DNA from: UBA10649 sp963793105
Lineage (GTDB): Bacteria > Actinomycetota > Actinomycetes > S36-B12
Length of the DNA stretch: 64,000 bases
Assembly (NCBI GenBank): GCA_963793105.1
Contig: CAWBZB010000003.1
Coordinates: 372,001 to 436,000, forward strand
Direction of reading: 5' to 3'
The position numbers and the translations under genes are program-made. This document shows, piece after piece, positions 26,945 through 35,332 of the stretch. The notes beneath the pieces are model-generated. The model saw nothing but the letters and a program-made list of their open reading frames with translations, did no database searches and was not told the DNA's origin. The stretch's first letter is position 1. Each line of letters starts with the position of its first letter.

Positions 26945-28634
26945 TCCCGCCGTCGGGGTTCGTGGTCGCCTGCGCGGACTGGAGCGGGAGCCGCACGGTG
27001 AAGCGGGTGTCGCCCGGAGACGACGTCACCCGGATCGCGCCGCCGTGCTGATCGACGACGATCGCGTGGCACGTCGTGAGCCCGAGTCCGGTGCCCTGCC
27101 CCTGCGGCTTGGTCGTGAAGAAGGGGTCGAAGACCCGGGGCACGGCCGGTTCGGGAATGCCGGGGCCGTCGTCGGCGATCTCGACCTCCACCGCGTCGGC
27201 GATCAGTCTGGTCGTGATCGTGATCCGCCCGCTGCCGCTCACGGCATCGATCGCATTGTCGATCACGTGCGTCCAGACCTGGTTCAGCTCGCCCCCGAAG
27301 CCTGCCAGCCTCGGGACCCCCGGTCCGTAGTCCCGGAAGACGGACACGTCGTCGGTGAGCTTGCTGTTGAGGATCACCAGGGTGTCGTCGATCCCCTGGT
27401 GCACGTCGACGTCCTGGGACGGCGCCAGTCCCAGGAAGGAGTACCCCCTGAGCGCGTTCACGATCTGGGAGATGTGGGCCGAGCTGTCGCCGATCTCGCG
27501 CGCGAGCGAGTACACCGGCACGGTGCGGGCCGCGAAGGTCACGATGGCCGCCAGCGCATCCGCCTCGACCTTCGCGGCGATCGCGTCGAGCGCGGCGGGT
27601 CCCAGGTCGATGGCGCACAGTGACGGGGCGAGCTCCCATGCGTGAGGGACGTCGTGGCGATCCAGCCACTCCTCGATCTCCCCCTCGGCATCGACCCGTG
27701 CCATCCCACTCAGTTCGCTCGAGGTGGTCACTGCGGTCCTCGCCCGGTCCTCGAGCTCACGCAGCAGCAGGAGCGAGGTCGGAGAGAGGCTGAGCTCGTT
27801 CAATGTCGCGTGGGCCGCGTCCACCTTCTGGAGTGCCTCGGTCAGCTGCTCCGCTGCCCGCCGGGCTGCGGCCGCCGGGTTGTTCAGCTCGTGAGCCACG
27901 CCGGCCGCGAGCGTGCCCAGGGTCGCCATCTTCTCGGACTGCACCAGAGCCCGCTCCGTCATCTTGTGCTGGGTGATGTCGGACCCGAAGACGAAGACCA
28001 GTTGCGTGCGCGGATCGTGGCGGTGGGCGAACAGGTAGATGTGTCCGTCGACGCTGACCTCCAGCGGCAGGACTTCGTCAGAGGCGACGACCCTGGCCCA
28101 GAAGGCCTCGTCGACGCCCGGGCAGACGTCCAGCCAGGGACGGCCTACGAGGTCTCCCCCGAACACCTTCCGGGCGGCCACATTGCTCAGCAGCACGTTC
28201 CCCGCCGTGTCCATCCGCAGGACCGGCCCGGGGTTCATGTCCGGGAACCGGGCGACCTCCGCGAGCGCCTGCTCAGCATCGCGTCTCTCGGTGATGTCGG
28301 TGCCGAAGACGAAGACGAGATCGTCATCGGGTACCCGGACGTGGCGGAAGCCGAAGCACCGAGCGCCGACATTCGCGTCCAGCGCGAACGGCTCGTCGAC
28401 CGCACTGGCGGCGAGCCGCCACGTATCGGCGTCGATCCCCGGACAGATGTCGAGCCACGATCGGCCGAGCAGTTCGTCGCCGCCGAACAGCGCCAATGCC
28501 GCCCGGTTGGCGAGCATGACCGTGCCTGCGGAATCCAGCCGCAGCACGGGTCCGGGGTTGTACTCCGGGAACTGGGCGACCTTGACGAGCTCGTCCTCGA
28601 GCTGCCTGCGCAGCGCTTCGATCTGCTCCGTCAT
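26934..28634 (-). CDS. Sensor histidine kinase with two tandem PAS domains
   Basis: 566 residues, cytosolic. Two duplicated PAS units are clear: YNPGPVLRLDSAGTVMLANR with DICPGIDADTW (about 24-115) and MNPGPVLRMDTAGNVLLSN with DVCPGVDEAFW (about 133-220); each ends in a FVFG.DIT linker. The H-box is LGTLAAGVAHELNNPAAAARRA; the N, G1 and G2 boxes are QVWTHVIDNAIDAV, IADDGPGIP and GQGTGLGLTTCH. The kinase core is a paralogue of the downstream kinase. The first gene of the operon, it is divergent from the UBP zinc-finger gene. The PAS ligand cannot be read from sequence. Confidence 0.9.
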   Translation of the reverse strand: MTEQIEALRRQLEDELVKVAQFPEYNPGPVLRLDSAGTVMLANRAALALFGGDELLGRSWLDICPGIDADTWRLAASAVDEPFALDANVGARCFGFRHVRVPDDDLVFVFGTDITERRDAEQALAEVARFPDMNPGPVLRMDTAGNVLLSNVAARKVFGGDLVGRPWLDVCPGVDEAFWARVVASDEVLPLEVSVDGHIYLFAHRHDPRTQLVFVFGSDITQHKMTERALVQSEKMATLGTLAAGVAHELNNPAAAARRAAEQLTEALQKVDAAHATLNELSLSPTSLLLLRELEDRARTAVTTSSELSGMARVDAEGEIEEWLDRHDVPHAWELAPSLCAIDLGPAALDAIAAKVEADALAAIVTFAARTVPVYSLAREIGDSSAHISQIVNALRGYSFLGLAPSQDVDVHQGIDDTLVILNSKLTDDVSVFRDYGPGVPRLAGFGGELNQVWTHVIDNAIDAVSGSGRITITTRLIADAVEVEIADDGPGIPEPAVPRVFDPFFTTKPQGQGTGLGLTTCHAIVVDQHGGAIRVTSSPGDTRFTVRLPLQSAQATTNPDGGSGA

Positions 28635-28751
28635 CGTGGAAAGCCCGCCTCCTCAGGCGTCCACCCTCCTCGACGCCTCGCCGATCGTCAAGGCTCGGGC
28701 CCATCGGTCGTCAGGACCCGCGCGGGGATGGACAGCCCCCAGCACGGGAGT

Positions 28752-28757
28752 GATACT
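28752..28757 (+). promoter_or_regulatory. Candidate -10 box for UBP zinc-finger gene
   Basis: GATACT (TGATACT with an extended T) lies 6 bases before ATG at 28764, so the transcript is probably leaderless. Confidence 0.45.
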
Positions 28758-28763
28758 CGTCGG

Positions 28764-29114
28764 ATGACCGACATCCCCGGCATCGATCCGAGCGTTCCGC
28801 CCAGTGGCACCGGCTGCGTCGAGTGCCTCGCCGGGGAGGGCTGGTGGCTCAACCTCCGGCGGTGCGCGCAGTGCGGACACATCGGCTGCTGCGACTCCTC
28901 CCCCAGCCAGCATGCGTCGATGCACGCCCGCGCGGAGGACCACCCCATCATCACGAGCTTCGAGCCGGGCGAGACCTGGTTCTACTCCTTTGACCTCGAG
29001 GACGCCGTCGAGGGCGCGGAGCTGACCCCGCCCCTGCACCGACCACTCGACCAGCCGAAGCCTGGTCCCGCGGGCCGGGTGCCCGAGGACTGGGAGCAGC
29101 ACCTCCACCGCTAG
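28764..29114 (+). CDS. UBP-type zinc finger protein
   Basis: 116 residues. A single ZnF-UBP domain fills the protein: CVECLAGEGWWLNLRRCAQCGHIGCCDSSPSQHASMHA provides the Cys/His ligands (quoted here in parts: CVEC, CAQCGHIGCC, H-x3-H), followed by HPIITSFEPGETWFYSF. In eukaryotes the fold binds ubiquitin C-termini; bacterial versions are of unknown function. It is divergent from the PAS kinase operon and is likely connected to it, an inference from position only. Confidence 0.88.
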   Translation: MTDIPGIDPSVPPSGTGCVECLAGEGWWLNLRRCAQCGHIGCCDSSPSQHASMHARAEDHPIITSFEPGETWFYSFDLEDAVEGAELTPPLHRPLDQPKPGPAGRVPEDWEQHLHR

Positions 29115-29134
29115 GGAGAAGGAACGGTGCAGTT

Positions 29135-29434
29135 GTGACGGTGGACGTATCACGCAACGACGAGGCCCTGCGATACGAGGCGAGGATCGAAGGCCAGCTT
29201 GTCGGCTTCGCCGATTACCAGCTCACCGACGAAGTGATCGTCTTCACCCACACCGAGGTATATCCCGTCGCCGAGGGCCGTGGCGTGGGCTCGGCCCTCG
29301 CCCGATTCGCGTTGGACGACGTGCGGGCAGCCGGGGATCGCCGGGTGCTGCCGCGGTGCCCGTTCTTCCGGAGCTGGATCCAGAGGCACCCCGAGTACAG
29401 CGACCTCGTCCGCGGGGGCGGCAAAGGTGGGTGA
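29135..29434 (+). CDS. GCN5-related N-acetyltransferase, small YjdJ/CG type
   Basis: 99 residues. The acetyl-CoA loop is AEGRGVGSALARFALDDVRAAG, preceded by a sheet reading IVFTHTEVYPV and followed by VLPRCPFFRSWIQRHPEYSDLV; these are hallmarks of the minimal GNAT family PF14542. GTG start, with the SD-like GGAGAAGGAAC somewhat far upstream. It follows the UBP gene by 20 bp and is probably cotranscribed. Confidence 0.85.
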   Translation: MTVDVSRNDEALRYEARIEGQLVGFADYQLTDEVIVFTHTEVYPVAEGRGVGSALARFALDDVRAAGDRRVLPRCPFFRSWIQRHPEYSDLVRGGGKGG

Positions 29435-29452
29435 ACGACCCCAGATTCCGCT

Positions 29453-29481
29453 CTGACTCAGTCCAAACTTTGATGTAGTCT
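29453..29481 (+). promoter_or_regulatory. furA-katG promoter
   Basis: A -35 CTGACT (29453-29458), exactly 17 bp spacer, and -10 TAGTCT (29476-29481) precede GTG at 29488 by 6 bases, so furA mRNA is predicted leaderless. The spacer holds the AT-rich AAACTTTGATG and a GACT/AGTC dyad, a plausible FurA self-repression site. Confidence 0.6.
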
Positions 29482-29487
29482 AAGGCC

Positions 29488-29937
29488 GTGCCCATCGATC
29501 CGGCCGAACTCCTGCGCCAGCACGGCGTCCAGGTGACCGCGCAGCGGCTGGCCGTCCTGCGGGCCGTCTCGGCGCAGCCCCATATCGCCGCCGATCGCGT
29601 GGCAGAAGTGGCCCGGGCCGAGATCGGCGCCATCTCGCGGCAGTCCGTGTACGACGCCCTCGGCGTCCTCGCGGACGCCGGCATCATCAGGCGGATCCAG
29701 CCCGTCGGATCGCCTGCTCGATTCGAGGACCGCGTCGATGACAACCATCACCACCTGGTCTGCCGCAGTTGCGGCAGCCTCGTCGACGTCGACTGCGCGG
29801 TCGGCTCAGCGCCGTGCCTGACGGCGTCCGATGACCGGGGCTACGAGATCGACGAGGCCGAGGTCGTGTACTGGGGTCGCTGCCAGGATTGCCTGGCCGC
29901 GGCTCCCGCCCATTCCGATACGCATTCCCCCGCCTGA
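29488..29937 (+). CDS. furA: Fur-family transcriptional repressor (FurA/CatR type)
   Basis: 149 residues. N-terminal winged helix (VTAQRLAVLRAVSAQPHIAADRV, SRQSVYDALGVLADAGI), then the Fur metal-binding block NHHHLVCRSCGSLVDVDC and a late CQDC pair. Position directly before katG (32 bp) identifies it as the peroxide/iron-responsive repressor of katG known in actinobacteria. GTG start at the predicted transcription start. Confidence 0.9.
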   Translation: MPIDPAELLRQHGVQVTAQRLAVLRAVSAQPHIAADRVAEVARAEIGAISRQSVYDALGVLADAGIIRRIQPVGSPARFEDRVDDNHHHLVCRSCGSLVDVDCAVGSAPCLTASDDRGYEIDEAEVVYWGRCQDCLAAAPAHSDTHSPA

Positions 29938-29968
29938 CAACCAGGCTCCAACCACAGGAGAGGTCACG

Positions 29969-32152
29969 ATGGACGACGAGAGCAAGTGCCCCGTGATGCA
30001 CGGACAGGGCAGCACCGGAACGCAGAACCAGGACTGGTGGCCCAACCAGTTGAACCTGAGGATGCTCCACCCGAACCCGCCCGCGGCCGATCCCATGGGC
30101 GAGGACTTCGACTACGCCGAGGCATTCGGCTCCCTTGACCTCGACGCAGTGAAGGCCGATCTCCGTGAGCTGATGACCTCCTCGCAGGACTGGTGGCCGG
30201 CCGACTACGGGCACTACGGGCCGCTGTTCATCCGCATGGCGTGGCACAGCGCGGGTACGTACCGCACCATCGATGGCCGCGGCGGCGGCGGCGCCGGCAT
30301 GCAGCGCTTCGCTCCCCTCAACAGCTGGCCGGACAACGTCAACCTCGACAAGGCACGCCGACTGCTCTGGCCGATCAAGCAGAAGTACGGCAAGAGCATC
30401 TCGTGGGCCGACCTGATGATCCTCACGGGCAACGTGGCACTGGAGTCGATGGGCTTCGACACCTTCGGCTTCGGCGGCGGCCGTGCCGACGTGTGGGAGC
30501 CGGACGACACCTACTGGGGCACTGAGGCCGAGTGGCTCGGGGACAACCGCTACAGCGGTGAGCGCGACCTCGAGAACCCCCTGGCAGCAGTCCAGATGGG
30601 CCTGATCTACGTCAATCCGGAAGGCCCCAACGGCAATCCGGACCCGATGGCCTCGGCGCGCGACATCCGCGACACCTTCGGGCGCATGGCCATGAACGAC
30701 GAGGAGACGGTGGCCCTGGTCGCCGGCGGCCACACCTTCGGCAAGACCCACGGCGCCGGTGATCCGAACAAGTACGTCGGTCCGGAGCCGGAGGCCGCCC
30801 CGTTGCAGCAGATGGGCCTGGGCTGGAAGAACACCATGGGAACCGGTCACGGCGACGACACCATCAGCAGCGGACTCGAGGGCGCCTGGAACGCCACGCC
30901 CATCACGTGGGACAACGCCTACCTCGAGACCCTCTTCGGATACGAGTGGGAGCTGACCAAGAGCCCCGCCGGTGCGCAGCAGTGGATCCCGAAGGACGGC
31001 GCCGCGGCTGATGCCGTGCCCGATCCCCACGATCCGTCGAAGCGGCACGCCCCGGTCATGACGACGGCGGATCTCGCGCTGCGGTTCGACCCGATCTACG
31101 AGCCCATCGCTCGCGGCTTCCTGGCCGACCCCGACGCCTTCGCCGACGCCTTCGCGCGCGCGTGGTTCAAGCTCACGCACCGCGACATGGGTCCCAAGGC
31201 CCGGTACCTCGGGCCGGAGGTGCCTGCCGAGGAGCTCATCTGGCAGGACCCGGTTCCCGCAGTCGATCATCCGCTGATCGACGCGCAGGACGCGGCCTCC
31301 CTGAAGGAGTCGCTCCTCGGATCCGGGCTCAGCGTCTCGCAGCTGGTCTCGACCGCGTGGGCTTCGGCCGCCACGTTCCGGGGCACCGACAAGCGTGGTG
31401 GTGCCAACGGGGCGCGCATCCGCCTGGAGCCGCAGAGGGCCTGGGAGGTCAACAACCCGGCCGAACTGGCGGGCATCCTGCAGACCCTGACGGGTATCCA
31501 GGACGAGTTCAACGCGGCGCAGTCCGGTGGGAAGAGGATCTCCCTCGCCGACCTGATCGTGCTCGGCGGCTGCGCAGCCGTGGAGAAGGCGGCCAAGGAC
31601 GCCGGCTTCGACGTCGAGGTGCCCTTCACCCCCGGTCGCACCGACGCCTCGCAGGACCAGACCGACGCCGAGGCCATGGCGGTGCTGGAGCCGACGTTCG
31701 ACGGCTTCCGCAACCACCTCGCCAAGGGACACACCACGCCGGCCGAGCACCTCATGGTCGAGCGAGCCGCTCTCCTGACCCTGACGGCTCCGGAGATGAC
31801 CGTCCTCGTGGGCGGCATGCGCGCCCTGAGCGCGAACACGGGCGGGTCCCCGCTGGGCGTGTTCACCTCGAGTCCCGGGACGTTGACCAACGACTTCTTC
31901 GTCAACGTGCTCGACATGGACACGGTCTGGACACCGACCGACGAGGACGAGGCGGTGTTCGAGGGACGTGACCGCCAGTCCGGAGCGGTGAAGTGGACGG
32001 CGAGCCGGGTCGACCTCGCCTTCGGCTCCAACTCGCAGCTGCGGGCGCTCTCCGAGGTCTACGCGAGCGCTGACGCTCGCGAGAAGTTCGTGGGCGACTT
32101 CGTGGCCGCGTGGGACAAGGTCATGATGCTGGATCGGTTCGAACTCGCCTGA
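29969..32152 (+). CDS. katG: Catalase-peroxidase
   Basis: 727 residues, two-domain heme peroxidase. It breaks down hydrogen peroxide by catalase and peroxidase reactions. The distal site is RMAWHSAGTYR (Arg, Trp, His), the proximal His lies in GGHTFGKTHGA, and the Trp-Tyr-Met adduct partners are visible as that Trp, the Tyr of LIYVNPEGPNG and the Met of FGRMAMND. The degenerate C-terminal copy follows. SD CAGGAGAGG precedes ATG 29969; an upstream in-frame extension overlaps furA. No leader, cytosolic. A strong hairpin follows. Confidence 0.97.
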   Translation: MDDESKCPVMHGQGSTGTQNQDWWPNQLNLRMLHPNPPAADPMGEDFDYAEAFGSLDLDAVKADLRELMTSSQDWWPADYGHYGPLFIRMAWHSAGTYRTIDGRGGGGAGMQRFAPLNSWPDNVNLDKARRLLWPIKQKYGKSISWADLMILTGNVALESMGFDTFGFGGGRADVWEPDDTYWGTEAEWLGDNRYSGERDLENPLAAVQMGLIYVNPEGPNGNPDPMASARDIRDTFGRMAMNDEETVALVAGGHTFGKTHGAGDPNKYVGPEPEAAPLQQMGLGWKNTMGTGHGDDTISSGLEGAWNATPITWDNAYLETLFGYEWELTKSPAGAQQWIPKDGAAADAVPDPHDPSKRHAPVMTTADLALRFDPIYEPIARGFLADPDAFADAFARAWFKLTHRDMGPKARYLGPEVPAEELIWQDPVPAVDHPLIDAQDAASLKESLLGSGLSVSQLVSTAWASAATFRGTDKRGGANGARIRLEPQRAWEVNNPAELAGILQTLTGIQDEFNAAQSGGKRISLADLIVLGGCAAVEKAAKDAGFDVEVPFTPGRTDASQDQTDAEAMAVLEPTFDGFRNHLAKGHTTPAEHLMVERAALLTLTAPEMTVLVGGMRALSANTGGSPLGVFTSSPGTLTNDFFVNVLDMDTVWTPTDEDEAVFEGRDRQSGAVKWTASRVDLAFGSNSQLRALSEVYASADAREKFVGDFVAAWDKVMMLDRFELA

Positions 32153-32160
32153 TCCTGACG

Positions 32161-32212
32161 GTGCGGGGCACCGTGCAAGCCGGAAACGTCCGGCTTGCAC
32201 GGTGCCCCGCAC
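32161..32212 (+). terminator. Perfect 24-bp stem terminator after katG
   Basis: Left arm 32161-32184 and right arm 32189-32212 are exact reverse complements over 24 bases, with a 4-base AACG loop, starting 8 bases after the katG stop. There is no T-run after it, as usual for actinobacterial I-shaped terminators. Confidence 0.85.
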
Positions 32213-32273
32213 GCATGTTCAGCCACTCCCCGAAGGCGTACCGTGGAGGAGCGTGGGCAAGAAGGGACTGGCC

Positions 32274-32750
32274 ATGAGTGACGCGAAGCCACGGCCGCCG
32301 AGGATTCCGCCCCCCTGGTTCGTGCACACCGCGTGGCGAGCCCACCGAATGCTGTACCGGCTCAGCGGCGGACGCTTCCTGTGGACCCCGTCGAGCAGGC
32401 GCGGCTGGGGGGCGTTGCGCCTGACGACCATCGGTCGCACGACCGGTCAGGAGCGCAGCGTGATCATCGGCTACCTCGAGGACGGCCCCAACCTCGTCGC
32501 CATCGCCATGAACGGCTGGGACGAGGGCCACCCCTCCTGGTGGCTCAACCTGGAGGCGCACCCGGATGCCCTCGTCCAGCTGAAGGGAGGGTCGGTGCTC
32601 CCCGTACGCGCACACGCCGCCAGCGGAGAGGAACGGGAGCGGTTGTGGCACAGCTGGCTGGCCGTCGATCCCCAGCTGGACGACTTCGCGCGGCTCCGGG
32701 CCACTGCCACGCCCGTCGTCGTGCTCGAGCCGCGTACCGCCGCCACCTGA
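32274..32750 (+). CDS. Nitroreductase/deazaflavin (F420)-dependent oxidoreductase family protein
   Basis: 158 residues. The split beta-barrel of the Ddn/FDOR family is indicated by LRLTTIGRTTGQERSVIIGYLEDGPNLVAIAMNGWDEGHPSWWLNLEAHPDALVQL (seen in parts: LTTIGRTTGQERSV, GHPSWWLNLEAHPDA). Such proteins bind F420 and reduce quinones or nitro compounds. ATG 32274 has AAGGGA six bases upstream; GTG 32253 is a less likely start. It stands alone between katG and the phosphoketolase gene. Confidence 0.85.
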   Translation: MSDAKPRPPRIPPPWFVHTAWRAHRMLYRLSGGRFLWTPSSRRGWGALRLTTIGRTTGQERSVIIGYLEDGPNLVAIAMNGWDEGHPSWWLNLEAHPDALVQLKGGSVLPVRAHAASGEERERLWHSWLAVDPQLDDFARLRATATPVVVLEPRTAAT

Positions 32751-32778
32751 CGCAAGGTGGCCGTTCGGCCGCACCTGC
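32751..32778 (+). terminator. Imperfect hairpin after the F420-type oxidoreductase gene
   Basis: GCAAGGTGGCCG / CGGCCGCACCTGC can pair with a small bulge around a TT loop directly after the TGA. Weak terminator candidate. Confidence 0.35.
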
Positions 32779-32884
32779 GTGAACGTTCGGTGACAGCGCG
32801 GTCACATCTGCGCGCAGCTGCGCTTCGGCGTCGATGCGCCGGTAGCGTGGCAGGACCATCCGAATCCTCCTGGCAGGAGTGCCC

Positions 32885-35302
32885 GTGACTGCTCAGACCT
32901 CGCTCCCGGATCCTCGACTCGTCCAACGGCTGGCGCAGCCCACCCAGGAGGAACTCGCCTCGCTCGACGCGTGGTGGCGAGCGAACAACTACCTCACGGT
33001 CGGCCAGATCTACCTCATGGCGAATCCGCTGCTCCGCACTCCGCTCGCGGACGACGACATCAAGCCGCGGCTGCTCGGGCACTGGGGCACCAGCCCTGGG
33101 CTGTCCTTCATCTACGCCCACGCCTCCCGCCTGATCCAGGCCACCGACCAGGAGATGATCTATCTCACCGGGCCGGGACACGGCGGTCCGGCCCTCGTCG
33201 CCGCCAGCTACCTCGAGGGCACGTACACGGAGAAGTTCCCTGCCATCACGCAGGATGCCGATGGGGTGCAGCGTCTCTTCCGTCAGTTCTCGTCGCCCGG
33301 CGGCATCCCGAGCCACGTGTCCGTCACGACGCCGGGTTCCATCCACGAGGGCGGCGAGCTGGGCTACGTGCTGGTCCACGCCTTCGGCACCGTCATGGAC
33401 AACCCCGACCTGATCACCCTTGCCGTCGTCGGGGACGGGGAGGCCGAGACCGGCCCCCTCGAGGGCTCCTGGAAGGGGATCTCCTTCCTCGACCCCGAGC
33501 ACGACGGCGCGGTGCTCCCCGTGCTGCACCTCAACGGCGCCAAGATCGCCGGCCCCACTGTGCTGGCGCGCAAGGATCCGGCCGAAGTGCGCTCGCTGTT
33601 CGAGGGGCACGGGTACGAGGTCATCGAGGTCGAGGGGTCCGATCTGCCGGGCATGCACAACCGCTTCGCCGCAGCTCTCGCCGAGGCGTGGGCCAAGATC
33701 CGAGGCATCCAGGCGTCCGCGCGCGGCGGCGACTGGGACGGCACCCGCCCGCGCTGGCCCATGATCATCCTGCGCAGCCCGAAGGGGTGGACCGGACCGG
33801 ACGTTGTGGACGGCGTCCAGATGCTCGGCACCTGGCGGGCGCACCAGGTCCCGCTGTCCGGGGTGAAGGACAACCCCGAGCACCTCGCGATCCTGGAGGA
33901 CTGGCTGCGCTCCTACCGCCCCGAGGAGCTCTTCGACGACGCCGGAGCGCCCACCGAACTCGTGCTCAGCGCCAACCCCCACGGCGACCTGCGGATGTCG
34001 GCGAGCCCGCATGCCAATGGCGGCCTGCTGACCCGCGACCTCGACCTCCCGGACTTCCGCGACTACGCCATCGACGTACCGGGCCCCGCGATCGTGCGTG
34101 CGGAGTCGACGCGCAGGCTCGGCGAGTTCATGCGCGACATCTACCGCGGCAACGACGATCGCTTCCGGCTCTTCTGCCCTGACGAGACGAACAGCAACCG
34201 GCTGGGCGCGGTCTTCGAGGCCTCCAACCGGGCGTTCGCCGAGCGCGTCTACCCCGAGGACGTCGGGCTCTCCCACGACGGACGCGTGATGGAGGTGCTG
34301 TCCGAGCACAACTGCCACGGCTGGCTCGAGGGATACACCCTCACCGGCCGGCACGGCTGGTTCGCCACCTACGAGGCCTTCGCGATGGTCAGTGCCTCGC
34401 AGACGATCCAGCACAGCAAGTGGCTTCAGGAGGCGGACAACCTCCCGTGGCGGGCGGAGGTCCCGAGCCTCAACATCCTGCTGACGTCGACCGCGTGGCG
34501 GAACGACCACAACGGCTTCAGCCACCAGGGCCCTGGCCTGATCCAGAACGTCATCACGACCCGAGGCAACATCGGCCGCGTCTACCTGCCGCCGGACGCC
34601 AACACGCTGCTATCCGTGGCGGACCATTGCATGCGGTCGCGCAACTACGTGAACCTGGTCGTCATCGACAAGCAGCCGCAACTGCAATGGCTGACGATGG
34701 AGGAGGCGGTCGAGCACTGCGCCCGCGGCGCCGGCGTCTGGTCGTGGGCCGGCACCGACGATGGCAACGCGGACCCGGACATCGTGCTGGCGTGCGCGGG
34801 GGACATCGTGACGATGGAGGTCATCGCGGCAGCCGACATCCTGCGCGAGCGGCTGCCGCACTTCCGCACGCGCGTGGTCAATGTCGTCGACCTCATGGCC
34901 CTGCCGCGCCCCAAGGACCACCCGCACGGCATGGACGAGACGCTGTTCAAGGAGTTGTTCACCGACCACGTGGATGTGGTGTTCGGCTTCCACGGCTACC
35001 CGGGGGCCATCCACCAGCTCGTGCACGGGCGCCCCGACGCGGACCGCTTCCGGGTGCGCGGGTTCATCGAGGAGGGCACCACCACCACGCCATTCGACAT
35101 GGTCGTGCGCAACAAGGTCTCCCGCTTCCACCTGGTGATGGATGCGCTGAACAACGCGCGTCGCACGCCTCCCGGAGCAAGCGACCTGAAGGCGTGGTGC
35201 CAGGAGAAGCTCGACGAGCACGCGGCCTACGTGGTCGAGCACCTTCAGGACATGCCCGAGGTGCGGGACTGGACGCTGCCGGACCGCTCCGCGAGCGACT
35301 GA
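32885..35302 (+). CDS. xfp: Phosphoketolase (xylulose-5-P/fructose-6-P)
   Basis: 805 residues, usual size. A thiamine-diphosphate enzyme that splits xylulose-5-P or fructose-6-P with phosphate to acetyl-P plus a triose or tetrose phosphate. Visible: GHWGTSPGLSFIYAHASRLI, the ligand block TGPGHGGPALVAASYLEGTY, the ThDP-Mg motif VVGDGEAETGPLEGSWKG, and the late family block NDHNGFSHQGPGLIQNV. GTG 32885 is chosen since AGGAG stands 6 bases upstream; GTG 32879 would overlap that SD. No acetate kinase is adjacent. Confidence 0.95.
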   Translation: MTAQTSLPDPRLVQRLAQPTQEELASLDAWWRANNYLTVGQIYLMANPLLRTPLADDDIKPRLLGHWGTSPGLSFIYAHASRLIQATDQEMIYLTGPGHGGPALVAASYLEGTYTEKFPAITQDADGVQRLFRQFSSPGGIPSHVSVTTPGSIHEGGELGYVLVHAFGTVMDNPDLITLAVVGDGEAETGPLEGSWKGISFLDPEHDGAVLPVLHLNGAKIAGPTVLARKDPAEVRSLFEGHGYEVIEVEGSDLPGMHNRFAAALAEAWAKIRGIQASARGGDWDGTRPRWPMIILRSPKGWTGPDVVDGVQMLGTWRAHQVPLSGVKDNPEHLAILEDWLRSYRPEELFDDAGAPTELVLSANPHGDLRMSASPHANGGLLTRDLDLPDFRDYAIDVPGPAIVRAESTRRLGEFMRDIYRGNDDRFRLFCPDETNSNRLGAVFEASNRAFAERVYPEDVGLSHDGRVMEVLSEHNCHGWLEGYTLTGRHGWFATYEAFAMVSASQTIQHSKWLQEADNLPWRAEVPSLNILLTSTAWRNDHNGFSHQGPGLIQNVITTRGNIGRVYLPPDANTLLSVADHCMRSRNYVNLVVIDKQPQLQWLTMEEAVEHCARGAGVWSWAGTDDGNADPDIVLACAGDIVTMEVIAAADILRERLPHFRTRVVNVVDLMALPRPKDHPHGMDETLFKELFTDHVDVVFGFHGYPGAIHQLVHGRPDADRFRVRGFIEEGTTTTPFDMVVRNKVSRFHLVMDALNNARRTPPGASDLKAWCQEKLDEHAAYVVEHLQDMPEVRDWTLPDRSASD

Positions 35303-35319
35303 TCGGGAGGCGGGTCCCG

Positions 35320-35325
35320 TAGCCT
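35320..35325 (+). promoter_or_regulatory. Candidate -10 box for mscS-like gene
   Basis: TAGCCT stands 7 bases before ATG 35333, predicting a leaderless transcript starting inside the gap after the phosphoketolase gene. Confidence 0.4.
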
Positions 35326-35332
35326 TGTCCCG

